NCBI RefSeq assembly: GCF_018343545.2
Contig: NZ_JAGYPE020000001.1
Location: 114,159-178,158 of the forward strand
Reading direction: 5' to 3'
Source of the DNA: Neobacillus citreus
GTDB taxonomy: Bacteria; Bacillota; Bacilli; Bacillales; Cytobacillaceae
Length of the DNA: 64,000 nt
Part shown: one piece after another, positions 43,090-51,446 of the stretch
Layout: every line of letters starts with the position of its first letter
How positions within the stretch are numbered: position 1 is the stretch's first letter
Position numbers and translations under genes: made by a program
The notes under the pieces: generated by a model
Databases searched by the model: none
Told to the model about the DNA's origin: nothing
Seen by the model: only the letters and a program-made list of their open reading frames with translations

Positions 43090-44313
43090 ATGACAAAACC
43101 AAAAATTGTGATTCTCGGTGCTGGATACGGGGGCATTATTACAAGCAAACGACTGGAGAAGTTGTTAAAAGACGGGGAAGCAGACATAACCCTTATTAAT
43201 AAACACGATTATCATTACATAACCACCCAGCTCCACAAAATTGGCGTTGGTACGGCGGCAGATCGGCAATTTGCCATTTCCATTCCGGATTTAGTTGACT
43301 CCAACAAAACCCGATTTATTAAAGGTGCAGTATCCACTGTCGATATCCAAAACCAGTTAGTTCACCTAGATGGCGGGGATACCATCGAATACGACTATTT
43401 AGTGACGGCATTGGGCTTTGAAGTAGAAACATTTGGGATTCCAGGCATTAAAGAAAATGCCTTGGCAATCCGCAGCTTTAGAAGCTCAAAAGCAATTTAT
43501 CATCATATCACAAAGCAGTTGAACCTCTATAAAGAGGACCAAGACCCTTCTCGGTTAACCTTTGTGGTTGCTGGCGGAGGATTTACCGGGATTGAGATGC
43601 TAGGAGAATTAGCTGAGGGACTTCCAAATCTTTGCAGACAACACAATATTCCATTTGAAAAAGTAAAAATTATTGCCGTGGAAGCGGCTCAATCTGTTAT
43701 TCCCTTCTTTCCAAAACAATCAATAAAGTATGCAACTGAAACATTAGAGAAATTTAATGTTGAATTAATGACTTCGAAGAAGATATTGGAATGCACTCCA
43801 GAAAAACTATTGTTAGAATCCGATTTGGAAATTCCTGCTCGAACTATCATATGGTCCTGTGGCGTAAAGGCAAATTCCATTGTCGAAAAATTTGGATTGC
43901 CGCTTGAAAAAGGAAAGATTCCTGTTGATTCGTACCTTAGGGTAAAAAATATCACAAACGTCTTCAGCGTTGGGGATTGCTCACTATTCATGAAGGATGA
44001 AAAAAGCTATTTACCCCCTACTGCGCAGGTTGCCCTCCAGCAAGCACCTGTTTGTGCACAGAACATTGTGTCTACACTCCGCGGCAATGAATTGAAGGTG
44101 TTTGAATACCATCATAAAGGGTCAGTTGCTTCCATTGGCAATTTTGCCGCAGTTGGCTTAGTCGGTCGCTTCCGCCTTTCCGGTTTATTTGGCGCCTTCA
44201 TGAAACAAGTGATTGAAGCACGATATTTGTTCAATCTCGGCGGACCTGCATTAATCCTAAAGCAGCACTTTAGAATCGACCGCGATCCTGTCAAAATCAC
44301 TGCAAAACAATAA
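43090..44313 (+). CDS. type II NADH dehydrogenase (YumB-like)
   Basis: A 407-residue flavoprotein passing electrons from NADH to menaquinone without proton pumping. FAD-binding GAGYGG (residues 10-15), NADH-binding VVAGGGFTGIEMLGELA near 160-176, and FSVGDCS near 295 are intact. The C-terminal amphipathic region (after about 350) would hold it to the membrane. Length matches B. subtilis YumB (406). Two Rex-like boxes precede it, implying repression when NADH is scarce. Monocistronic. Confidence 0.92.
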   Translation: MTKPKIVILGAGYGGIITSKRLEKLLKDGEADITLINKHDYHYITTQLHKIGVGTAADRQFAISIPDLVDSNKTRFIKGAVSTVDIQNQLVHLDGGDTIEYDYLVTALGFEVETFGIPGIKENALAIRSFRSSKAIYHHITKQLNLYKEDQDPSRLTFVVAGGGFTGIEMLGELAEGLPNLCRQHNIPFEKVKIIAVEAAQSVIPFFPKQSIKYATETLEKFNVELMTSKKILECTPEKLLLESDLEIPARTIIWSCGVKANSIVEKFGLPLEKGKIPVDSYLRVKNITNVFSVGDCSLFMKDEKSYLPPTAQVALQQAPVCAQNIVSTLRGNELKVFEYHHKGSVASIGNFAAVGLVGRFRLSGLFGAFMKQVIEARYLFNLGGPALILKQHFRIDRDPVKITAKQ

Positions 44314-44385
44314 CCTTATGATTAAAGACGCAGCCAACTTACCTGTCTCGATTGATCAAAAAGACAGAATCTCATCAGATATAGA

Positions 44386-44420
44386 AAACAGCCCGCTTGT
44401 GACAGCGGGCTGTTTTTTAT
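44386..44420. terminator. bidirectional terminator between ndh and VOC genes
   Basis: AACAGCCCGCT / AGCGGGCTGTT 11-bp perfect stem with A and T runs on its two sides. Confidence 0.88.
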
Positions 44421-44785
44421 ATCCATTCTAATAACTCAAGGCGGTTTCCGAATGGATCATGCAGGTGGATTCGGTTTGCACCAGGGAGATTGTCGTCTGT
44501 AGTAAAAGGTATATTGTTATTATTTAGATGCTCTTTTAAGGCATCGATGTTTTCCACAACAAGGGCAGGATGGGCTTTTTTAGCAGGGCTAAAGGGCTCC
44601 TCTACTCCAATATGAATTTGGAACGTACCAAACTCAAACCAAACGCCGCCGCGTTTCTTTAATTCCTCCGGTTTCTCCACCTCGGCTAACCCTAAAATAT
44701 CTCCAAAAAATTTTCTCGCTTCGTCTTCACAGCCTTTTGGAGCAGCCAGTTGAACATGATCAATTTTTTTGACGACAAATGACAT
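44417..44785 (-). CDS. VOC-superfamily (glyoxalase/bleomycin-resistance fold) protein
   Basis: About 122 residues, one vicinal-oxygen-chelate domain. Paired beta-alpha units begin KKIDHVQLAAPKG and end HLHDPFGNRLELLEW. Metal-ligand candidates are His (DHVQL), Glu (in FEFG/HIGV) and Glu (LELLE). Members include lyases, dioxygenases and antibiotic-binding proteins; the substrate is unknown. I start at the ATG complementary to 44783-44785, with GGGGGA upstream; a longer reading at 44848 adds 21 unrelated residues. Confidence 0.85.
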   Translation of the reverse strand: MSFVVKKIDHVQLAAPKGCEDEARKFFGDILGLAEVEKPEELKKRGGVWFEFGTFQIHIGVEEPFSPAKKAHPALVVENIDALKEHLNNNNIPFTTDDNLPGANRIHLHDPFGNRLELLEWI

Positions 44786-44856
44786 ATTGATTCCCCCATT
44801 TTCTTCGTTTACACCTTTTATTTTATAAAATTTAAAAATTTCTATCAAATTTTAAT

Positions 44857-45837
44857 TTAGTAAACATCCCTCTTTGTAAAGACCATAAACGATACCATTA
44901 ATGCTACCGCCCACCACACTAACAGGGTGAGCAATGAAAACGACAGCGTCATACCTTCAATTGGCGGTGCGTTCCCCTTCATATAGTCTGTCAGTCTTAA
45001 ATTCACCATAAAAAAGAATTTGGCTGATTTCCATGATGAAACCATATTATTTAATATCGCCCCGGAAATTAAGGCCGCCAGCATAACCCCCATCCCTGCC
45101 GCGGTACTGCGGATTAAAACCGATAACATAAACGACAAGGTGCCAACGACGATAGCTACGAACCAAACAAGTCCAAAATCCATTAATAAAAACTTCCACA
45201 GACTTAACAGCCTTACTTCAGATGTATTTAACCCGGTTTCGGTAACGCTGAATCCAGTCAGGATCGGTGCGCCCCACCCTTTGTATCCGAAAACAAGTCC
45301 GGAAATACCATATGAGAGAATTCCGGCAATGGCAATAATTAATGAAACGGCAAGGCATAGTGTTATGTATTTGCTTAAGAGGATTTTCCATCTTTTGACG
45401 GGCCGGGTTAAGAGCAGTTTGACAGTGCCAAGACTATGCTCAGAGGAAACCAAGTCACTGGCTATAACCATCACCATTAAAGGAATAAACAGGTCAATCG
45501 AATTTTCCAGAAAAATCCGCATAAAAGTAGGTGCCCCGGGTTCTGAGGGATTAATATCATGTTCAAGGTAATACTGCTGCTGCTGAAGCGAGATTTGCAG
45601 CTGTTTTTTCCATTCGTCTGAAATTCGGCTGCTCGATAAACGGTTGGTGGTGTCTACAATCTGCTGCTGAAGGATGGTCCGCCAATCACTGGTGCCCAAT
45701 TTCTCCCGCTGTGTTTCAATCTGCTTATATTGAGCATAAGTAAACAACATGACAAGAACGCCAATGATGATGGCAATAACGATTAATCGTTTCTTGGCGA
45801 TCAGCTTGAGCATTTCATTTTGAATCAATTTATGCAA
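44857..45837 (-). CDS. ABC-2 type transporter permease
   Basis: A 326-residue permease with an N-terminal span (about 17-36), an extracellular helical loop (38-105), and five more spans. It starts at TTG (complement of 45835-45837, MHKLIQNEMLKLI), which overlaps the ATPase stop codon by 8 nt and is preceded by GGGGGTGAG; an earlier reading would intrude far into the ATPase gene. It pairs with the preceding ATPase as a bacitracin/lantibiotic-exporter-like (BcrAB/YxlFG-type) system. Substrate unknown. Confidence 0.86.
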   Translation of the reverse strand: MHKLIQNEMLKLIAKKRLIVIAIIIGVLVMLFTYAQYKQIETQREKLGTSDWRTILQQQIVDTTNRLSSSRISDEWKKQLQISLQQQQYYLEHDINPSEPGAPTFMRIFLENSIDLFIPLMVMVIASDLVSSEHSLGTVKLLLTRPVKRWKILLSKYITLCLAVSLIIAIAGILSYGISGLVFGYKGWGAPILTGFSVTETGLNTSEVRLLSLWKFLLMDFGLVWFVAIVVGTLSFMLSVLIRSTAAGMGVMLAALISGAILNNMVSSWKSAKFFFMVNLRLTDYMKGNAPPIEGMTLSFSLLTLLVWWAVALMVSFMVFTKRDVY

Positions 45838-46744
45838 TTGTCTCACCCCCAGTAAGCTCAAGGAACAAATCTTCGAGCACAGGAAGCTTTCGATGGAATT
45901 CAATTACCGAAACCCCAGCTTCAACAAGCTGTTTATTCCACTCAGGCGTTCTTTGTTCGTCAAACTCTGTTAAAATGGTGCCGTCTTCTTTTTCCTCTAT
46001 TACTGTCAACGCTGCTAATACTTGTTTTCCTTTGTCAATCGGCGCAAGCCGCCAGACGACTCTTTCACGATTTGATAACAACTTTTCAACTGTATCTATG
46101 CGTATGATGGCACCCTTTGAAATAATGGCAACCCGGTCACACAATAACTGAATTTCACTTAATAAATGGCTCGAGACAAGGACACTCAATCCTTCCTGTT
46201 CGGCCAAAAAGCGGATAAATTCCCGCATTTCACGAATTCCGGCGGGATCTAGTCCGTTAGTAGGCTCATCCAGAATCAGCACCTTCGGATTTCCTAATAG
46301 TGCTTGGGCAATTCCCAGGCGCTGCCGCATACCAAGTGAGTAAGTTTTTACTTTATCATGAATTCTTTCGGTCAAGCCAACAAGCTCCGTCACTTCCTTA
46401 ATGCGTTCTTCGCCGATCCCATCAAGCATGCGAGCAAAATGAAGCAGGTTATTATAACCCGACAAATATGGGTATAATTCTGGATTTTCGACAATACAGC
46501 CCAAATTTTCCATTGCCTTTTGAAAATGCTCTCTAATGTTAAAACCACAAATGTGAATAGTTCCGGAGGTCGGTTTGATTAGACCGACTAGCATACGGAT
46601 TGTCGTTGTTTTGCCTGCGCCATTTGGCCCGAGGAAGCCAAATACTTCTCCTTCCCGCAAATCAAAGCTCAATCCCCTGATAATCTCTCTACGCCCGATT
46701 ACTTTTTTCAAATCCTTAACGGACAATGTTATTTTTTTCTCCAT
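45830..46744 (-). CDS. ABC transporter ATP-binding protein
   Basis: A 304-residue ATPase. Walker A GPNGAGKTT (near residue 39), signature YSLGMRQRLGIAQ, Walker B VLILDEP (near 155) followed by TNGLDPAG, and the switch His in SSHLLSE. A C-terminal 80-residue extension is typical of the BcrA/YxlF drug-exporter group. ATG behind AAGGAG, 12 nt after the SGNH hydrolase gene. It drives the permease encoded by the next gene. Confidence 0.93.
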   Translation of the reverse strand: MEKKITLSVKDLKKVIGRREIIRGLSFDLREGEVFGFLGPNGAGKTTTIRMLVGLIKPTSGTIHICGFNIREHFQKAMENLGCIVENPELYPYLSGYNNLLHFARMLDGIGEERIKEVTELVGLTERIHDKVKTYSLGMRQRLGIAQALLGNPKVLILDEPTNGLDPAGIREMREFIRFLAEQEGLSVLVSSHLLSEIQLLCDRVAIISKGAIIRIDTVEKLLSNRERVVWRLAPIDKGKQVLAALTVIEEKEDGTILTEFDEQRTPEWNKQLVEAGVSVIEFHRKLPVLEDLFLELTGGETIA

Positions 46745-46756
46745 CGGTTTAACTCC

Positions 46757-47533
46757 TTACCATGTCATCAATGCAGCAACTCGTTCAGCTATTAACCGAT
46801 ACCCTTTTTGATTCGGATGGAACTTATCCGAATATAAATAATCATTTACCTTCAATTCAAATAAATCGAACGTCGGAACAAATACGATTTTAGGGAATAA
46901 GGCACTAATTTCAGCGCTATCGTAATTCCATTTCCGAACAACTTTTGACATTTCTTTTCCTTGATTTAATTCAATGAAAGGATTGTACAAACCAACAAAG
47001 AACACATTGGCAGTCTGATTGTGTTTGCGGATTTCTGTGAAAATAAAATTCAAATTATCCAGATATTTTTTCTCAATAGCGGTTATATCCTCCGCTTGAA
47101 AATCCATTAACCCCTGTCCGCCTCGAAACAAATCGTTACCGCCGATTGTCACTAGCACAACATCCGCTTTTTGGATTTGTCTTCCGACTTCCTCCTCCTG
47201 AACCTGGTTGCGAAGCTGGTCCGATCTTTGGCCATTAATGCCGAGGTTGGTCAGTTGGACAGACTTTTTGGTTTTTTCCTTGATTTCGTCGACTAGGACA
47301 CCTACATAGCCTTTCCCCGTCTCATCACCAGTTCCTCGTGTTAAGGAATCCCCAAGAGCCACTACTGTTAATCCCTTTTTCTGATCAACTTTCTGCTCCG
47401 AAACGGATGGCTTAGAGATATTTTCCGATGTACCTGCATAATACTCCCCAACTGCCCAACCGAGTCCTCCCAGCCAGAGGAGACAAAGGAGGGCTGCCAC
47501 GCCCGTTATCGCCCGAATTGAATTCTTACTCAT
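46757..47533 (-). CDS. exported SGNH/GDSL-family lipase-acylhydrolase (YpmR-like)
   Basis: A 258-residue protein with an N-terminal span/signal (about 7-27) and an SGNH hydrolase domain. Block I is VALGDSLTRGTG (catalytic Ser near residue 62), block II-like GINGQ, block III TIGGNDLF, block V DKFHPNQKGY with catalytic Asp/His. Acts outside the membrane on esters of unknown kind. First gene of a three-gene operon with the ABC exporter, which suggests the exporter's cargo or its lipid context may be linked to its substrate. Confidence 0.87.
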   Translation of the reverse strand: MSKNSIRAITGVAALLCLLWLGGLGWAVGEYYAGTSENISKPSVSEQKVDQKKGLTVVALGDSLTRGTGDETGKGYVGVLVDEIKEKTKKSVQLTNLGINGQRSDQLRNQVQEEEVGRQIQKADVVLVTIGGNDLFRGGQGLMDFQAEDITAIEKKYLDNLNFIFTEIRKHNQTANVFFVGLYNPFIELNQGKEMSKVVRKWNYDSAEISALFPKIVFVPTFDLFELKVNDYLYSDKFHPNQKGYRLIAERVAALMTW

Positions 47534-47634
47534 ATATTCATCCTTTCTGCCCTTCTTCTATCTTTAATTTAAACACTAATTGTTTGGGAAGCAAATTTGA
47601 GAATATGAATGTTAAGCGAAACTTAAAATATTTA

Positions 47635-47686
47635 TTGACTCTACAATACGATTCTAGTATCTTTTATGTAGTTATGAAAACTACAT
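47635..47686 (+). promoter_or_regulatory. degV-family promoter with overlapping palindromic operator
   Basis: TTGACT (47635-47640), 17-bp spacer, TATCTT (47658-47663). The likely start site falls in ATGTAGTT-ATGAA-AACTACAT (47666-47686), a perfect 8-bp inverted repeat placed to block transcription when bound. The regulator is not in the window. Confidence 0.55.
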
Positions 47687-47748
47687 GATTTGCTATTTTG
47701 AAATGTAAGCTATTACATCTATTGAATTACGCGGAAGGAAGAGGACTT

Positions 47749-48597
47749 ATGAACAAGGCAAAGATCGCATGGATTACCGATACAACATCTTCTCTCTCTA
47801 AGGAATTTATTGAGAAGAATGACATACATGTTATCCCGCTGCATGTTGTTATTAACGACGAATTTTATAAGGAAACGATTGATATTACTCAGGAGGAATT
47901 TTACGAGCGAATGAAAAATGAGGATGGGAAATTCCAATCTTCCCAGCCGTCCATCAATGATTTCGTAGAGCTCTATGAGAAGTTGAAAGAGGAATATGAT
48001 TTCGGGATTGCTGTCCATGCATCAAGTGTTCTAACCGGTACCTATCAAACTTCCGTTTTAGCCGCTAATATGGCTGGCTTTAAACTTTACGCTATTGATT
48101 CTCTTACAGGTTCTTATCCACTTTCCTTTATTGTTAAAAGAGGGATTGAGCTTGTTGAACAAGGACTGGAGATTGAAGAAGTTGTAAACCAGCTAAATGC
48201 TTTGCGTGACCATACGCGACTATTTTTAGTCCCTTCTAATCTCGATCAGCTGCACAAAAGCGGCCGCGTCTCAGGCGGACAAAAAATATTAGCATCGCTT
48301 CTAAATATTAAGCCGATATTAGCCATCGAGGAAGGTACGGCAAAAATTAAAGACAAGGTCCGTTCCGATAAAAAAGCCTTTGCTTGGCTAATAAAGACAT
48401 TAAAAGAAGATTTGGAAACAAAAAAGGTTCAAAAAGCAGCTATTCTTCACGCAAACGATTCAAAAAAGGCTTCAGAACTGGAGAAATTACTTAACGAAAC
48501 CTTCCCAAATTTAAAAACTGAGATTATGATGTTGATAACCGTTGCAGGAGTTCATACTGGGGTCGGGACAACAGGTCTTTCCTGGGTATGCGAATAA
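47749..48597 (+). CDS. DegV-family fatty acid-binding protein
   Basis: A 282-residue two-domain protein. The conserved early segments are AWITDTTSSLSKEF, SSQPSINDF and ASSVLTGTYQTS, and the fatty-acid-head contact SGRVSGGQKILASLLNIKPIL lies at residues about 170-190. DegV/FakB proteins deliver fatty acids to a FakA kinase. I start at the ATG 4 nt after GGAAGAGG; a longer reading from 47698 adds 17 residues without a ribosome binding site. Confidence 0.9.
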   Translation: MNKAKIAWITDTTSSLSKEFIEKNDIHVIPLHVVINDEFYKETIDITQEEFYERMKNEDGKFQSSQPSINDFVELYEKLKEEYDFGIAVHASSVLTGTYQTSVLAANMAGFKLYAIDSLTGSYPLSFIVKRGIELVEQGLEIEEVVNQLNALRDHTRLFLVPSNLDQLHKSGRVSGGQKILASLLNIKPILAIEEGTAKIKDKVRSDKKAFAWLIKTLKEDLETKKVQKAAILHANDSKKASELEKLLNETFPNLKTEIMMLITVAGVHTGVGTTGLSWVCE

Positions 48598-48603
48598 ATG
48601 AAA

Positions 48604-48621
48604 ACTCGCCGATTGGCGAGT
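48604..48621 (+). other. hairpin without T tract just after degV-family gene
   Basis: ACTCGCC-GATT-GGCGAGT, perfect 7-bp stem with a tetraloop, 7 nt past the stop codon. It lacks a T run, so it is not a simple terminator; it may stabilise the mRNA 3' end or form the start of a longer structured element up to the terminator at 48679. Confidence 0.4.
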
Positions 48622-48675
48622 CCGATAGGACGAAGACAGAGGCGTAGTTGAATTTATACTTTCCTATTAGCTAAA

Positions 48676-48718
48676 AATAAAACCCGAATTCCAATCTTGG
48701 AAATTCGGGTTTTTGTTT
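48676..48718. terminator. bidirectional terminator between DegV-family gene and hmp
   Basis: AAAACCCGAATT / AATTCGGGTTTT 12-bp stem with T runs on both strands. Confidence 0.87.
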
Positions 48719-48719
48719 A

Positions 48720-49985
48720 TTAAACTGTAACTAAATCCTCAGACCGTTCGGCAATAGCTGTATCCTTTTCGTTATTTTCTAAACTTCCCATTGGTCCAAA
48801 GAATTCAAAGTGGATTCTCTCTTCAGTTACCCCAAGTCCTTTTAAAGAGCCATTAATGGCCTTCATGAATGGAACCGGTCCGCAGAAATAGAATTCAGCA
48901 TCTTCAATTGCTACATTCTCTTGCAGCCATTCACGTGTCACATAGCCTTCAACATCGAAACGATTGTTTTGGCGATCATCTTCTGTTGGGGAATCATAAA
49001 AAATGCAGCTATTTACATTGTCAAGCTGTGCAAGTTCTTCAACTTCTTCCCTAAGCGCATGGACATTACCATTTGCTGCCGCATGGACGAAGGTAACCTT
49101 TCTTTCCGGCTGAAGTTCTACCACTGTTTTTAACATGCTCATCATTGGCGTTAAACCTACACCGCCGCTAAGTAATACGACCGGATTCGTTTTTTCAGTA
49201 TTTAACACAAAATCCCCTGCTGGCGCACTTACCTTTAAAATGTCTCCTTCTTTTACTTCATCATGAAGGTAATTAGATACGACTCCATCCGGATTTGGAG
49301 TACCAGCTTCGCGTTTCACGCTGATACGATAGTAATCTTTTCCTGGAGCATCTGAAAGGCTGTATTGACGGATATGGGTAAACTTTTCCCCTTTAATCTC
49401 TAATAAAATACTAATATATTGACCTGGTTCAAAGCCGGCAATCTCTTTTTGGTCTTCAGGCTTTAAATAGAAGGATGTAATGACATCACTTTCGATCACT
49501 TTGCGGTCAACGATAAAGTTGCGGAAACCGTCCCAGCCGCCAGTTTGATTAGCTGCTTGACCATACATTTCTGCTTCCACACCGATGAAGGCACCTGCGA
49601 TTACTTCATAGGCTTGAGCCCAGGCATCGATGATTTCATCAGTTGCTGCATCTCCTAAAACATCCTTGATAGCAAGCAGCAAATGTTTTCCGACAATCGG
49701 ATAATGCTCGGGTTTGATGCCGAGGCTTCTATGCTTGTGGGCAATTTGTTTGACCACAGGAATAATGGCTTCAAGATTGTCAATATACATTGCCGCAGCA
49801 TAAACCGTTCCGGCTAGAGCTTTTTGTTGTCTTCCCTGTTTTTGGTTGGCGTGATTGAAAATGTTCAATAATTCAGGATGGTTCCCGAACATAAGCTGAT
49901 AAAAGCGTGTCGTAATTTTTTCACCGTGTTGTTCTAAAACTGGAACTGTTGATTTAATAATCTCGATTGTTTTTTGGTCTAACAT
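48720..49985 (-). CDS. hmp: flavohemoprotein (nitric oxide dioxygenase)
   Basis: Converts NO to nitrate with O2 and NAD(P)H in the cytosol. About 421 residues: an N-terminal globin domain (1-140; proximal His in KHRSLGI, Tyr in FYQLMFGN), an FAD domain with RQYSLSD, and an NAD domain with SGGVGLTPMMSML and FYFCGPVPFM. I start at the ATG complementary to 49983-49985 (MLDQKTIEIIK), 7 nt after GAGGAG; the upstream reading adds nine residues. The leader contains a TGTGA-N6-TCACT element and paired GTAGTGAATT repeats. Confidence 0.96.
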   Translation of the reverse strand: MLDQKTIEIIKSTVPVLEQHGEKITTRFYQLMFGNHPELLNIFNHANQKQGRQQKALAGTVYAAAMYIDNLEAIIPVVKQIAHKHRSLGIKPEHYPIVGKHLLLAIKDVLGDAATDEIIDAWAQAYEVIAGAFIGVEAEMYGQAANQTGGWDGFRNFIVDRKVIESDVITSFYLKPEDQKEIAGFEPGQYISILLEIKGEKFTHIRQYSLSDAPGKDYYRISVKREAGTPNPDGVVSNYLHDEVKEGDILKVSAPAGDFVLNTEKTNPVVLLSGGVGLTPMMSMLKTVVELQPERKVTFVHAAANGNVHALREEVEELAQLDNVNSCIFYDSPTEDDRQNNRFDVEGYVTREWLQENVAIEDAEFYFCGPVPFMKAINGSLKGLGVTEERIHFEFFGPMGSLENNEKDTAIAERSEDLVTV

Positions 49986-50019
49986 TACTGTCACTCCTCT
50001 TTGTGTTTCCACTATAAAT

Positions 50020-50048
50020 GTAGTGAATTTATATATCCGTAGTGAATT
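50020..50048 (-). repeat. direct repeats in the hmp leader
   Basis: GTAGTGAATT occurs at 50020-50029 and again at 50039-50048, 19 nt apart, about 35 to 63 nt before the hmp start. In Bacillus hmp is controlled by ResD and NsrR; these repeats are candidate binding sites, but I cannot assign the factor. Confidence 0.45.
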
Positions 50049-50072
50049 ATATGATAGAAATCACTGAGAAAA

Positions 50073-50088
50073 AGTGATGCAAATCACA
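50073..50088 (-). promoter_or_regulatory. Fnr/Crp-type box upstream of hmp
   Basis: On the minus strand TGTGATTTGCATCACT fits TGTGA-N6-TCACA with one mismatch, about 90 nt before the hmp start, a possible activator position. The plus-strand gene at 50200 is also in reach. Confidence 0.45.
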
Positions 50089-50199
50089 TATTGTTATTTT
50101 TGAATAATTCGGACTATGACTTTAGTCGCAAAATTTTCCAGTCAATTCATTTATAATGTAAAATAAAAAGGATTGGTAAATTGTTGAGGTGCGAATTCA

Positions 50200-50820
50200 A
50201 TGAAAAGGAATCGAAAAAAAGTAGTTTTATTGTTTTGGATAATATTTGCGGCGGGGATCATTTATGCAGCCTTTTTACAATATAAGATATCCTTAAATTA
50301 TGGTGTAGTTCCTGCTAAAAATGCGGATTACCTAATTGTTCTTGGCGCAAAAGTGAAAGGCACCGAACCATCGTTAACGTTAGCTAGCCGAATAGATGCA
50401 GCTTCCGTATATTTAAAGAAAAACCCAAGCACGATAGTCATTGCTTCAGGAGGGCAAGGTCCCGGAGAGGATATATCTGAAGCTGAATGTATTAAAAGAG
50501 AACTGCAGAAACTTGGGATTAACGAATCTCGGATTGTTTTAGAAGGTAAATCAACTGATACATATGAAAATATCCGTTTTTCAAAAAATCTCATTCCGAA
50601 ATCTGCTAAAGATGGTGTTGTAGTAACGAACGACTTTCATCTCTATCGTGCCTTGTCACTTGCCGCTGACGCCAACCTTAAAGTACAAGGGCTTCCAGCG
50701 GATACACCGTTGATTGCTCTCCCAAAATCATATATTCGTGAATATTTGGCAATTACAAAATATTATTTAGTTACGTCCCTAGCTAATTTAAAAACTCGAC
50801 TTTTGGTCGAGTTTTTTTGA
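50200..50820 (+). CDS. DUF218 / YdcF-family protein
   Basis: A 206-residue membrane-anchored protein: one N-terminal span (about 8-27), then a DUF218 domain with YLIVLGAKVKG, IVIASGGQGPGED, EGKSTDTYENIRFSK and VVTNDFHLYRA. SanA/YdcF/ElyC members of this fold affect envelope integrity; the reaction is not settled. ATG is preceded by a weak GAGGTG. The last residues are encoded by the gene's own terminator hairpin. Confidence 0.87.
   Translation: MKRNRKKVVLLFWIIFAAGIIYAAFLQYKISLNYGVVPAKNADYLIVLGAKVKGTEPSLTLASRIDAASVYLKKNPSTIVIASGGQGPGEDISEAECIKRELQKLGINESRIVLEGKSTDTYENIRFSKNLIPKSAKDGVVVTNDFHLYRALSLAADANLKVQGLPADTPLIALPKSYIREYLAITKYYLVTSLANLKTRLLVEFF
50792..50818 (+). terminator. terminator overlapping the 3' coding end of the DUF218 gene
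   Basis: ACTCGAC-TTTTG-GTCGAGT followed by seven T residues. The stop codon TGA (50818-50820) comes right after the T tract, so the hairpin lies within the coding frame (residues KTRLLVEFF). Confidence 0.8.
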
Positions 50821-50824
50821 TACT

Positions 50825-51385
50825 TTATTTTATTTTGGCAAAAACACATGTATCTCTTGGTTCATTTCCAACAACAGAAATACTATCATTTTTTAAAATG
50901 CCTTCCAGGTCAAATCCCAGACGTTCTGGAATGGCCCGGCTTTTCACGTTTTTGGAATCGCAGCGGATTTCTACCCGCTTGGCGTTCAATTCTTGAAAAG
51001 CAAAATTGGTAATACCCTTAACCGCTTCCGTTATGTAACCCTTTCCGCTATGCCGCGTATCAATCCAGTAGCCAATTTCAAATTTGGGAACATCCCAGTT
51101 GATCCTATGCAATCCGGAAGATGCAATAAATTCACCGGTTTCTTTATGAAATATATGCAATCTTAGATCTTCTCTAGTGAGAAACTTCGCATGCGCTTCA
51201 CGCATGTTGGCCTCTACCTCTTCTGGCGTTTGATCGCGGTGGGCCCAAGGCATCCACGGCTTCAGGTTGGTCAAGGAAGCCTGCATTGCCTCATAAACCG
51301 CTTTTCCGTCACCCGGCATCGGCTTACGAATAACTAATCTTTCTGTGTAAAATTCTTCTGGGAAATCCATTAAGATTGGTTTCAT
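50825..51385 (-). CDS. GNAT-family N-acetyltransferase (RimJ/RimL-like)
   Basis: A 186-residue acetyltransferase. It begins MKPILMDFPEEFYTERLVIR, the usual opening of the RimL group, with acetyl-CoA binding RHSGKGYITEAV near residue 115 and late NVKSRAIPERLGF. I start at the ATG complementary to 51383-51385, 8 nt after AGGAGG; a GTG three codons earlier overlaps the ribosome binding site. Likely acetylates a protein N-terminus or small amine. It sits after proS but is separated by a terminator. Confidence 0.88.
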   Translation of the reverse strand: MKPILMDFPEEFYTERLVIRKPMPGDGKAVYEAMQASLTNLKPWMPWAHRDQTPEEVEANMREAHAKFLTREDLRLHIFHKETGEFIASSGLHRINWDVPKFEIGYWIDTRHSGKGYITEAVKGITNFAFQELNAKRVEIRCDSKNVKSRAIPERLGFDLEGILKNDSISVVGNEPRDTCVFAKIK

Positions 51386-51397
51386 TTTGTGCACCTC

Positions 51398-51433
51398 CTA
51401 AAAATGGGCTCTTCCGTCTTGAAAGAGCCCCCC
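51398..51433 (-). terminator. terminator after proS
   Basis: Minus-strand GGGCTCTTT / AAGAGCCC stem (loop CAAGACGG) followed by ATTTTTA. The AGGAGG of the next gene follows directly. Confidence 0.8.
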
Positions 51434-51446
51434 AAAAAGGTAATTT

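Noticed and set aside
45020..45571. 183-codon plus-strand frame opposite the ABC permease
   Set aside because: Antisense to a clearly conserved permease; composition is that of a shadow frame.
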